NCBI GenBank assembly: GCA_014237395.1
Contig: JABZFP010000030.1
Location: 62,001-126,000, forward strand
Length of the DNA stretch: 64,000 nt
DNA from: Desulfobacteraceae bacterium
GTDB taxonomy: Bacteria; Desulfobacterota; Desulfobacteria; Desulfobacterales; UBA5852
Direction of reading: 5' to 3'
In this document: positions 19,801 to 28,579 of the stretch, piece after piece
Numbering within the stretch: position 1 is the stretch's first letter
How the letters are laid out: the number at the start of each line of letters is the position of its first letter
The notes under the pieces: generated by a model
Told to the model about the DNA's origin: nothing
The model's input: only the letters and a program-made list of their open reading frames with translations
Databases searched by the model: none
Made by a program: the position numbers and the translations under genes

Positions 19801-20008
19801 CGTTTCGGTGGTCGTTGTTCCTGTCGGTGATTGGCGGAATCGGCGCATGACGTATCCTGTCGCCGCCCGGAATGCAACGGAAAAAGCGGTCGCCGGTTCG
19901 CATCGCCCGGATGCCGCCGGTCGCCCCGTGGCCGGGCAATTAGACAACAACGGATGGAGACGCCGTGCCGGTACCATCGGTCACGCCCGCCTCTCCCAAG
20001 CCAACCCC

Positions 20009-22282
20009 ATGTCCATGTCGAATGTTTTCACTTCCGATCATACCACCGGCCCGCCACCGGGCGCTGCCACTGCTTTGCCGGAAATGCTTCGTCGCCGGGC
20101 GGCTCGCGAGGCCCTGGGGCACATTCTCCTCTTTTTGGCGTTCTTTTATGCCCTAAATCCCCCCGGAGACTTTCTTGTCAGCCTTTGGTGCGTCATTCCA
20201 GCCGCTGCCGTGCTGACGGCCGTCCATGGATTGCTGTGGCGCAATTTGCATCGCAACCGACTACCGGGCGCCTCGGTCCTATCATCGCGGTTAGGGGCGG
20301 CCAACCGGCTTACCTTGCTGCGGGGCCTTCTGATCAGCCTTACGGCCGGTTTTCTTTTTGCAGCCCCCGGGGGCGATCCCGCGGCCTCGACTTTCCTAGC
20401 CTGGCTGCCGGGGGGATTGTACCTGACGGCCGCCGTGCTGGACGGCGTGGACGGCGCCTGGGCCCGGCTGACCGGAACCACGACGCCTCTGGGACAGGCT
20501 TTGGACGTCCAATACGACGCCCTGGGGGTGCTGGTGGCATGCGCCGTGGCGGTGGGCACCCGACGTCTGCCCGCCTATTACCTGGTGGCGGGTGCGGCCT
20601 ATTACCTTTTCCAGTTGGGCCTCTGGTGCCGGCGCCGTCGGGGAAAGCCGATCTACCCCGCCGGTTCGAGGACTTTTGCCCGCCTCATGGCCGGTTTTCA
20701 AATGGGTTTTCTGGGCATTGCCCTGCTGCCGATCTTTACCCATAAGGTTCTATCGGTTGTGGCCCCAGTTTTTTTGCTACCGCTGCTGGCGGGCTTTGTC
20801 TGGGACTGGTGGGTCATGCAGGGACGTGTCAGCGCCACCGCGATTCGCCGTTGGGAGACACGGGTCCTGACCCTGGCCGCCAAAGGGCCGCCTGTTTTGC
20901 GCGGCGGCTTTCTGGTGGCGGGAGGCGGGATGCTGATGGCTTCACCAGCCGCGTCTTTTTCGGGCAGCGTGCTCATCCCCGCCGGATTGGGGTTCATGGT
21001 GGTGGCGGGCGTCGCAGGCCGCACGGCCGCCCTTCTGCTGAGCCTGGTTCTGGCCTATCAGGCTTCGGTGGCAGGGATCTCCCCCCTGTTGATGACGGCG
21101 CTGGTTGGTACCCTGCTTATTCTGATGACCGGGACCGGCAACGGATCCCTGTGGCGGCCGGAGGACGCTTTTCTTCTGGGGAAACCCGCTGGCCGAGAAC
21201 CGTCTCTGCGTTTGGACTCCCGCATGCAGAAGAAAGACACCCCCTTGGGCGCGTCCATGAATCGCTTTTCCTTCCAGTCGACGATCGTCAAACTCCTGAT
21301 CGTGATGGCGGCAGCCGGCTTGCTCTACTGGGCCTGGCGGGATGTTTCCCTTGGCGCGGTGGTGTCTGCCATCGGCCGCTGGGGATGGTTCCAATGGCTG
21401 CTGTTTGCCTTCCTCAACCTCTTCATCCTGGGCGCCATGTGCTGGCGCTGGTCTTTCATTCTAAGGCAGATGGGACATCCGGTTGGATTTGCGGCATTGA
21501 TCCGCTGCCGCATGGGGGCCAATTTTCTGAGTTACATTACGCCTGGACCTCAATTCGGTGGTGAGCCGTTCCAGGTGTATTGTCTGGTCACGCGCCATCA
21601 GGTACCCGCCGAAGCGGCTTCGGCGTCCGTGGCCGTCGATCGCTTGCTCGAACTGATGGGCACCCTTCTGTTTCTGTTGCTTGCTGGGATCGCTGTCCTG
21701 CCGTCCTTGCTGGAAAACAGGGCCGCCATGCTGACGGTCGTGGCGGTCATGGCCGGCGTGATCCTGGTCATCGGTGTTTTACTATACACACTTGCCGTGG
21801 GGGACGCTCCGCTCAGCCGGCTGATCGGAAGGGCCGCGCAATTTGTCGGATGGCAGAAGGGCGTCCCGAATCTGGTCGCTTCCCTGCAGGCCGGGGAACG
21901 CCAGGCGTCCGGTATTTTGACGGACCGGCTTTGCGGATGGTATGCTTTGGGCGGCTTGCTGCAGTGGTTGGGCTTCCTGGCCGAACTCTGGATGATCTAT
22001 GCCTTCATGGGAACCCCCCTCGGCGTCTACGCAATGCTGACCGTGGCCGTGGCGGCTCGGCTGGCTTTCCTGCTGCCCCTGCCCGGCGGCCTCGGGGCGT
22101 TGGAAGCCAGCCAGATGCTGGCGTTGACTAGCCTGGGCGGCGATCCGGCGGTGGCTGCCGCGGCCTGCGGCATCATGCGGGTGCGCGACCTGGTGGTGAT
22201 CTCCACCGGTGCGGGGTTGGCCCTGTCCTGGCCGCCGTCGTCCTTTCGGAAGAAACCGTTGCGGCCGCCGTGTGGAGACTGA
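20009..22282 (+). CDS. Fusion: CDP-alcohol phosphatidyltransferase domain + C-terminal LPG-synthase-TM (UPF0104/AglD-like) domain
   Basis: Exact CDP-alcohol-PT motif DGVDGAWARLTGTTTPLGQALDVQYD; C-terminal multi-TM region with FLSYITPGPQFGGEPFQVY and LPLPGGLGALEASQ; start uncertain (ORF opens at 19808). Confidence 0.8.
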   Translation: MSMSNVFTSDHTTGPPPGAATALPEMLRRRAAREALGHILLFLAFFYALNPPGDFLVSLWCVIPAAAVLTAVHGLLWRNLHRNRLPGASVLSSRLGAANRLTLLRGLLISLTAGFLFAAPGGDPAASTFLAWLPGGLYLTAAVLDGVDGAWARLTGTTTPLGQALDVQYDALGVLVACAVAVGTRRLPAYYLVAGAAYYLFQLGLWCRRRRGKPIYPAGSRTFARLMAGFQMGFLGIALLPIFTHKVLSVVAPVFLLPLLAGFVWDWWVMQGRVSATAIRRWETRVLTLAAKGPPVLRGGFLVAGGGMLMASPAASFSGSVLIPAGLGFMVVAGVAGRTAALLLSLVLAYQASVAGISPLLMTALVGTLLILMTGTGNGSLWRPEDAFLLGKPAGREPSLRLDSRMQKKDTPLGASMNRFSFQSTIVKLLIVMAAAGLLYWAWRDVSLGAVVSAIGRWGWFQWLLFAFLNLFILGAMCWRWSFILRQMGHPVGFAALIRCRMGANFLSYITPGPQFGGEPFQVYCLVTRHQVPAEAASASVAVDRLLELMGTLLFLLLAGIAVLPSLLENRAAMLTVVAVMAGVILVIGVLLYTLAVGDAPLSRLIGRAAQFVGWQKGVPNLVASLQAGERQASGILTDRLCGWYALGGLLQWLGFLAELWMIYAFMGTPLGVYAMLTVAVAARLAFLLPLPGGLGALEASQMLALTSLGGDPAVAAAACGIMRVRDLVVISTGAGLALSWPPSSFRKKPLRPPCGD

Positions 22283-22354
22283 TGTCATGCCCTGTTGTGA
22301 GAGCGGATTGAGCCCGGTTCACAGCTTCCAAATATCAACCACAGAGGTGCCCTA

Positions 22355-23092
22355 TTGAACCCTGCGCGATGTGCTTCCATGGAAGAAATGGCCCAAGAAC
22401 TGAACCGGGTGGTGTCCTCTTTCGATCACCCGGAACGGCCGTTCGTGACGGTCAGCTATGCCCAGAGCATCGACGGCAGCATCGCCACCCGCCGCCGGCG
22501 CCCGCTGCCCATCAGCGGTCCGGGTGCCATGCGGATGACCCACGGCCTGCGCGCGCTGCATGACGGCATTCTGGTGGGCATCGAAACCGTCCTGGCGGAC
22601 GATCCCCAACTCAGCGTGCGGCTGGTGGAAGGGCCTCATCCCCAACCGGTGGTGCTGGACACCCGCCTGCGCACCCCTTTGGAGGCCCGCTTGCTCAAGG
22701 GCGGGGACGGACGCCCCTGGCTGGTGGGCGCGGCCGACAATCCGCAAGACAAGGTAACGATCATGACCGCTGCCGGAGCCGATGTGCTCCCTTGCCGGCG
22801 GGAGGAGAACAACGGCCGGCTGGACTTGACGCAAACCTTGAGCATCCTCCACAAGCGGGGCATCCGGCGGCTCATGGTGGAGGGGGGCGCCCGTGTGATT
22901 ACCAGTTTTATTCGGGCCCAGCTGGTAGATCTTTTCATCATTACCATCGCCCCCAAATTGGTGGGAGGACTTCAGGTGATGACAGCGCCGCCCAATGGGT
23001 CCGAGGCTCCCATGGCACTGACCGAAATCCACTACGACCGCTTGGAGGACGATCTGGTCCTCTGGGCCCGGCCGGACTGGCGGGACCCATGA
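22355..23092 (+). CDS. RibD C-terminal-like pyrimidine/dihydrofolate reductase family protein
   Basis: RPFVTVSYAQSIDGSIATRRRRPLPISG...GILVGIETVLADDPQLSVR...PVVLDTRLRTPL...RRLMVEGGARVITSFI. Confidence 0.88.
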   Translation: MNPARCASMEEMAQELNRVVSSFDHPERPFVTVSYAQSIDGSIATRRRRPLPISGPGAMRMTHGLRALHDGILVGIETVLADDPQLSVRLVEGPHPQPVVLDTRLRTPLEARLLKGGDGRPWLVGAADNPQDKVTIMTAAGADVLPCRREENNGRLDLTQTLSILHKRGIRRLMVEGGARVITSFIRAQLVDLFIITIAPKLVGGLQVMTAPPNGSEAPMALTEIHYDRLEDDLVLWARPDWRDP

Positions 23093-24126
23093 AAAACCGC
23101 CGTCTTTACTTCGAACAACCCTTTGCCTGTAATGTCCGGGAAGAACCGCTGCCCGAAGCCCGGGAGGATCAACTCCTGGTCCGGACCACCTGCTCCGCCA
23201 TCAGCGCCGGGACGGAAATGTTGGTTTTTCAGGGGCGCTTCCCGGCTGGGATGACCCTCGACGCGACCCTGCCGTCCTTGGCCGGGCAGCCTTTCGCGTA
23301 CCCCCTGGCTTACGGTTACAGCAGTGTGGGGGCGGTGGTGGCAGCCGGGCCCCTGGCCGACCCGGCCTGGGTCGGTGCGCGTGTCTTTGCCTTCCAGCCC
23401 CACCAGAGTCATTTCGTGGCCCAAGCGGCGGAGCTGATCCGGGTGCCGGCGCACGTGTCCGATGATGACGCTGTTTTTCTGGCTGCTATGGAGACGGCGG
23501 TCAACCTGGTCATGGACGGGCGGCCGGTCGTCGGTGAGCGGGTCCTTGTGCTGGGGCAGGGCATCATCGGTCTTCTGGCGACCGCCGTGCTGGCCCGTTT
23601 CCCGCTGGAAGCCCTTGCGGTTCTGGAACGCTGGCCCCTGCGCCGGCAGGCGGCCCTCGATATGGGGGCCGGGGCGGCCTGGGCCGGCGATGAACCGGAT
23701 TGGATTGATGCGGCCGCCATGGTGTTCAACCGCCAGGCAGCGGACGGTGGGGTCGATTTAGTCTTCGAAGTTTCCGGGCAGCCGGCCATGCTCGATACGG
23801 CCATCGCCTGGGCGGGGTTCGCTGGACGCATTGTCGTGGGCTCGTGGTACGGCACCAAGAAGGCCCCCATCGATCTGGGCGGTCGTTTTCATCGCAACCG
23901 GCTGCAGTTGCTATCCAGCCAGGTCAGTACTCTGGCCCCGGAATTTACCGGGCGCTGGACCAAACAGCGGCGGCTGGCGACGGCCTGGGAGTGCCTCGCC
24001 CGGGTGCAGCCGTCGCGGTTGATCACCCATCGCTTCGACATCGCGGACGCCCAGCAGGCCTATGAGCAGGTGGCGGAACGAGCAGGGGAGACATTGCAGG
24101 TGTTGTTGACCTATAGTGAGTTGTAA
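23089..24126 (+). CDS. Zinc-type MDR/alcohol dehydrogenase-like oxidoreductase
   Basis: YGYSSVGAVVAAG...VLVLGQGIIGLLATAVLARF...DLVFEVSGQPAMLDTAI; ATG 23089 overlaps the upstream stop. Confidence 0.85.
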   Translation: MKNRRLYFEQPFACNVREEPLPEAREDQLLVRTTCSAISAGTEMLVFQGRFPAGMTLDATLPSLAGQPFAYPLAYGYSSVGAVVAAGPLADPAWVGARVFAFQPHQSHFVAQAAELIRVPAHVSDDDAVFLAAMETAVNLVMDGRPVVGERVLVLGQGIIGLLATAVLARFPLEALAVLERWPLRRQAALDMGAGAAWAGDEPDWIDAAAMVFNRQAADGGVDLVFEVSGQPAMLDTAIAWAGFAGRIVVGSWYGTKKAPIDLGGRFHRNRLQLLSSQVSTLAPEFTGRWTKQRRLATAWECLARVQPSRLITHRFDIADAQQAYEQVAERAGETLQVLLTYSEL

Positions 24127-24256
24127 GGTTCAAAAGTTTTTGTTCTTAGCTTTCAGGTGTGGCTATAATTTCACGTGATCAATCATACATCCGGTTCGAA
24201 GTTGTTTCTTTTCTTGAATGCTCAAGAAAAGATGGAGCCGTATAAAGTCCTTAAAC

Positions 24257-24327
24257 CGTCACTCCCGCGAAGGCGGGAGTCCATAACCCATTGAAATAAA
24301 TGGATCCCCGCCTGCGCGGGGATGACG
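24257..24327. repeat. Palindromic intergenic repeat (CGTCACTCCCGCGAAGGCGGGAGTCC ... GGATCCCCGCCTGCGCGGGGATGACG)
   Basis: Two half-elements in inverted orientation around a 19-nt spacer; each half also contains a hairpin. Confidence 0.85.
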
Positions 24328-24594
24328 AAAAAATTACCACAGCGACTTTTTACGAACTCATCAGAAAAGAGGAACCCAAAGATCGCACCCTGTCACGAGC
24401 CCTTCGGGTCCGCCTGTGCGTCGAGACCGTGGCCGGATGCGCCGGAATTCGCCCCGTTTTCAGCGGGGCTCAGATAGCCGCCGCGTCATTATCGGCCATA
24501 GCCCCGATGCTCGGCCTTGTGACAATGGAATTGAAAACCAACACCCAAGTAGTCGTTAGCCGTCAGTCACGCCAATCACGGATAGTGAACTTTC

Positions 24595-25254
24595 ATGGAA
24601 AGTCTTCCCATAGCTTCGACGGTCTTGCGTATCTTCGCCGGGGGGACAATCCTTTTCCAGATTGGCCTATTGGCGGCGGTGCCGATTCCCAGTCCGGTTT
24701 CCTCCCGGCGGGTGTGGGCACAGCGTGCCGGAGAGAAAGCGTCTCCTGTCGATGACCGGCCAACCGAGCCTTTCGCGGCACGGCTGCTGCCTATTGCGGC
24801 CCTGGCCGGTCTGCTGGCGGTCGTCATCGCCGTCATCTGGCCCGGGGGCGCAGGGGATTATCTTCTTCCAGCGGGGACCCGCGCGCCGGGCTGGCTGGCC
24901 GCGATCAGCGGGGCCTGCCTCGTGGCGGGCAACGTTCTGATCGCTGTGGCGGTCTTCACCCTGAATCGCTGTTCGGTTTTCAATGATGCGGGGCAGAGCG
25001 AAGCGTTGGTGACCGGGGGTGTTTTCGGTCTCATGCGGCACCCTATCGTGGGCGGCCTGGGGTTGCTCTACCTGGGGTTTTTTCTGGTGCTGCCCAGCCC
25101 CTTGGTGCTGGTCGGTCTGATATGTTTCGGATGGCACCAGCAACGCCGACTCGCGGCGGAAGAAGTTTTGCTGGAAAATCGATTCGGGGTGCCTTACCGG
25201 CAATATCGCTGCCGGGTGGGGCGTTTCTGGCCAAGATGGCCCAGGCACCAATAA
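24595..25254 (+). CDS. Isoprenylcysteine carboxyl methyltransferase (ICMT)-family membrane protein
   Basis: C-terminal GLMRHPIVGGLGLLYLGFFLVLPSPLVLVGLI...AAEEVLLENRFGVPYRQYRCRVGRFWP. Confidence 0.8.
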   Translation: MESLPIASTVLRIFAGGTILFQIGLLAAVPIPSPVSSRRVWAQRAGEKASPVDDRPTEPFAARLLPIAALAGLLAVVIAVIWPGGAGDYLLPAGTRAPGWLAAISGACLVAGNVLIAVAVFTLNRCSVFNDAGQSEALVTGGVFGLMRHPIVGGLGLLYLGFFLVLPSPLVLVGLICFGWHQQRRLAAEEVLLENRFGVPYRQYRCRVGRFWPRWPRHQ

Positions 25255-25288
25255 CGTAGAAAAGGTCTTTGATGGAAGGAGCAGGGAT

Positions 25289-25669
25289 ATGTACACGTTG
25301 GCCGTCAGCCGCGCTTTCGAGGCGCGTCATTTTCTGGTGGGCGGCGACTGGGGGGCCGAAAACGAACCCCATGCCCATGCCTATCGTGCGGAGGTGCGCC
25401 TGGCCGCCGCCGACCTGGACCGGCACGGCTACATCGTCGATCTGGAAGATCTGGAAGCCCTGCTGGACCGAATCGTCCACCATTATCAGCACCGCCTGCT
25501 GAACGACCTGCCGGAATTCGAGGGTCTCAACCCCAGCATCGAGCACTTCAGCCGCTGCTTCTTCGATCATGTGGTCGAAGGACTTACACGCGAACGATTT
25601 ACTTCGATAGAAGTGCGCCTCTGGGAAACCGCCGATGCCTGGGCCTCTTACCGGGAGCGCTTTCGGTGA
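25289..25669 (+). CDS. 6-pyruvoyl-tetrahydropterin / 6-carboxytetrahydropterin synthase family (QueD-like)
   Basis: MYTLAVSRAFEARHFLVGGDWGAENEPHAHAYRAEVRL...GYIVDLEDLEALLDRIV...HHYQHRLLNDLPEFEGLNPSIEHF. Confidence 0.87.
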   Translation: MYTLAVSRAFEARHFLVGGDWGAENEPHAHAYRAEVRLAAADLDRHGYIVDLEDLEALLDRIVHHYQHRLLNDLPEFEGLNPSIEHFSRCFFDHVVEGLTRERFTSIEVRLWETADAWASYRERFR

Positions 25670-26745
25670 AGATCGGACTGATTATCTACGGCCGCCTGGA
25701 CACGCTTACTGGTGGCTATATCTACGATCGGGAAATGGTCGCCGCCCTTAAGCGGCGGGGGCACCGGGTTGTGGTATTGAGTCTGCCCTCCCTGAATTAT
25801 TTAAGGCGGTTGGCCCTCAAATATCAGACCCGAACGCTGGCGGCCTGGGTGCCGGAGGGCCTGGATCTCCTGCTCCAGGACGAGCTCTGCCACCCCTCCC
25901 TGATCCGTTTCAACGGCCCGCGGGGCGATCGTCCCTATCCCGTGATGACGGTGGTTCACCAGGTCCTTTGCGACGAGCCCCGCGCTTCCTGGCAGAATCA
26001 TCTAATGCGACGGGCGGAGAAGCGCTACCTGGACGGGGTGGACGGCTTTATCTTCAATTCCGCCACCACCCGGGACACGGTCTGGCGCCTGACCGCCAAC
26101 GATCGCCCGCATGTGGTGGCCCCACCGGGGGGCGACCGCCTGGGCCCCCGTCCGACGACCAAGACCGTTGCACTCTGGGCCCAGGACAGCGGACCGCTAC
26201 GCCTTTTTTTTCTGGGCAATCTCATCCCCCGCAAGGGTCTGCTGCCCCTGATCGATGCCCTGGCGGGCCTGCCGCGGGACGCCTGGACGCTGCGGGTGGT
26301 GGGTCGTGTGGACATGGACCGGGCTTATGTCCGGCGGGTCCGGTATACGCTATGGAGACGGGGTTTGGCGGATCGGGTGCAGTTGCTGGGACCGCGGGAA
26401 GGCCCCCGGCTGGTGGATGAACTGGCCCGGGCTCAAGTGCTCTGCATGCCCTATGCCTACGAGGGCTTCGGCATGGCCACGTTGGAGGCCCAGGGGTTCG
26501 GGCTGCCGGTGATCGGCTGCCGGGCGGGTGCCACCCCTGAACTGATCGACGACGGGATCAACGGTTATCTGGTGAATCCCGGCGACCATGCCGCTGTGCG
26601 GCGGGCCGTGACCGATCTGCACAATGACAGGACCGCCTTGGCCAAGATGAGTCTGGCCGCCCGCCACCGTTTCGACGCGCATCCGGACTGGGCAGCCTCC
26701 ATGGGCCGCCTGGCAGACTTCCTGGAAGATCTGGTGTCGCCATGA
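25666..26745 (+). CDS. GT4-type (group 1) glycosyltransferase
   Basis: LFFLGNLIPRKGLLPLIDAL...CMPYAYEGFGMATLEAQGFGLPVIGCRAGATPELIDDGINGYLVNPGD. Confidence 0.92.
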   Translation: MKIGLIIYGRLDTLTGGYIYDREMVAALKRRGHRVVVLSLPSLNYLRRLALKYQTRTLAAWVPEGLDLLLQDELCHPSLIRFNGPRGDRPYPVMTVVHQVLCDEPRASWQNHLMRRAEKRYLDGVDGFIFNSATTRDTVWRLTANDRPHVVAPPGGDRLGPRPTTKTVALWAQDSGPLRLFFLGNLIPRKGLLPLIDALAGLPRDAWTLRVVGRVDMDRAYVRRVRYTLWRRGLADRVQLLGPREGPRLVDELARAQVLCMPYAYEGFGMATLEAQGFGLPVIGCRAGATPELIDDGINGYLVNPGDHAAVRRAVTDLHNDRTALAKMSLAARHRFDAHPDWAASMGRLADFLEDLVSP

Positions 26746-28373
26746 CCCACTTCCCGCGACAGTCCCAACGGCTTCCGATCCTGTTCGGCTTCGGGCTGGC
26801 CTGGGTGTTGCTGAATCTTTTCCTCACCATCGATTTTCCCCTGCCCAGCGCCTTTACGGTTAAACCCCTTCGGCCTTCCCTGGACGTCTGGGGCCTGCTG
26901 CTGGTGTTGTGCTTCCTGGCCTGGCGAAGGGTGCCTTTCACAGCCCGGGTTTACCTGCCCCTGATCGGGCTGCTGGTCTTCGGGCGGTTATTCCGCCTGG
27001 GGGACGTTATCATGCCGGTTTACTTCAACCGGTCCTTCAACCTGTACATGGACGTGGGCTACCTGCCCGGCCTGGGGCACCTGCTGGCCAATTCCTTCTC
27101 GACGCTGGAACTCGTGCTTTATGGTGCCGTTGCCGCGGGTTTGGTGGCGGCTCTTCTCCGGCAGCTTTGGCGGGCGTTGCGCACCGCGCATGTCTTTTTT
27201 CAGGATGCGGCCGCGCGGCGTGGGTTCATGGCCTTGACGATCGCCATGGCGCTTCTGGTGGGCGCCTACTGGAACGGCCACTGGCCCCGGGAACTGGGCC
27301 CGCCGGCCGTCTCCACGGCGCCGCGAGTGGCGGCGGAGGTCGCCTTTATCGCCAACATTCGCCAAATCCGCCAGCAGGGGCTTTCCGCCGTGCAGATGGC
27401 TGAAGCCGCCATCCCGGACTACCAAGCCTCCCTGGCCGGGCTGAAGGGCCGCAATGTCTACCTCTTCCTGATCGAGTCCTACGGCCAGACCCTGTTCGGC
27501 AATCCCGCCCACCGGAAACAATTTGCTCCGACCCTCGCACGCTTCGAGGCTGAATTAACCCGGGGCGGCTATGCCGTTTGCTCCCGTTATTTGCGATCGC
27601 CCACCTTCGGCGGGGCGTCCTGGCTGGCTTTCGGGACCCTGGAGAGCGGGGTCTGGCTGCCGAATCAATTGCGCTACGGCTACCTGGTGGCCAGCCGGGT
27701 ACCGCCGCTGGCAAGCTATTTCGCAAAGGCCGGCTATCGCACCGTATCGGTCATGCCCGGCACCACCATGCCCTGGCCCGAGGGGCGCTATTTCGGCTAC
27801 CAGGCGGCATACCAGGCCCGGGACCTGGACTACCGTGGACCGGCCTTCGGGTTTGCGCCCATGCCCGACCAGTTCGTGCTGGACCGCATCCAGCGCACTG
27901 AAATTTTGCCCGCCAAAGCCCCCCTCTTTATCCGCTACGTGCTCGTGAGCACCCACGCCCCCTTCCACCGGCAACCGCAGTTTTTGCAGGATTGGGACCG
28001 GATCGGGGACGGCTCCGTCTACCACAAGCTGGATCCGATTGTCTTCCCCAACAACTGGCCCGACCTGACCAAGGCCTTCGGCGCTTATCTGACATCCATC
28101 GACACCGAACTGACGGTCCTGGGGGATTACCTCAATCGCTTCGACCACGGCGATGCGCTGATCATCATCATGGGGGACCACCAGCCCAACGCCCACATCA
28201 CCGGCCCGGAGGCGCCCTCCCTGGTGCCGGTGCACGTCATCAGCCGCCAGGCGTCAGCCCTGGAACCTTTCCGGGAGATGGGGTTTGCGCCGGGCGTCAT
28301 TCCTCCCGACATACCTCCGTTTTCCGGCATGCAGGAGTTTCTGCCTGACTTTTTGGCGGGATTCAGCCGCTGA
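26742..28373 (+). CDS. Membrane-anchored sulfatase/alkaline-phosphatase superfamily protein (LTA synthase/phosphoethanolamine transferase-like)
   Basis: N-terminal TM segments; NVYLFLIESYGQTLFG, YLRSPTFGGASWLAFGTL, ALIIIMGDHQPNAHITG. Confidence 0.82.
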   Translation: MTHFPRQSQRLPILFGFGLAWVLLNLFLTIDFPLPSAFTVKPLRPSLDVWGLLLVLCFLAWRRVPFTARVYLPLIGLLVFGRLFRLGDVIMPVYFNRSFNLYMDVGYLPGLGHLLANSFSTLELVLYGAVAAGLVAALLRQLWRALRTAHVFFQDAAARRGFMALTIAMALLVGAYWNGHWPRELGPPAVSTAPRVAAEVAFIANIRQIRQQGLSAVQMAEAAIPDYQASLAGLKGRNVYLFLIESYGQTLFGNPAHRKQFAPTLARFEAELTRGGYAVCSRYLRSPTFGGASWLAFGTLESGVWLPNQLRYGYLVASRVPPLASYFAKAGYRTVSVMPGTTMPWPEGRYFGYQAAYQARDLDYRGPAFGFAPMPDQFVLDRIQRTEILPAKAPLFIRYVLVSTHAPFHRQPQFLQDWDRIGDGSVYHKLDPIVFPNNWPDLTKAFGAYLTSIDTELTVLGDYLNRFDHGDALIIIMGDHQPNAHITGPEAPSLVPVHVISRQASALEPFREMGFAPGVIPPDIPPFSGMQEFLPDFLAGFSR

Positions 28374-28579
28374 ACGGCTGGCGATGGCGCCGCATTGCCT
28401 CTACTTGCGCACTATTGACACCTTCATTAGTGTCGTTACCGTATCTAAATAACTATTTCTTTCAGTGTATCTCCTATTTTCCATAAAATTCAGAATATTA
28501 GAATTTCTATCATCGTTGATGGCAAGTACTTCATCAACCGCGTGGATGTATTATTCTATCGCTAATGGAGGGATTTTAA

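Noticed and set aside
24257-24327. CRISPR-like repeat at the CCCGCGAAGGCGGGA element
   Set aside because: Only two inverted half-copies, no direct spacer-repeat periodicity; it is a common palindromic intergenic repeat type. No CRISPR array or cas gene seen in the window.
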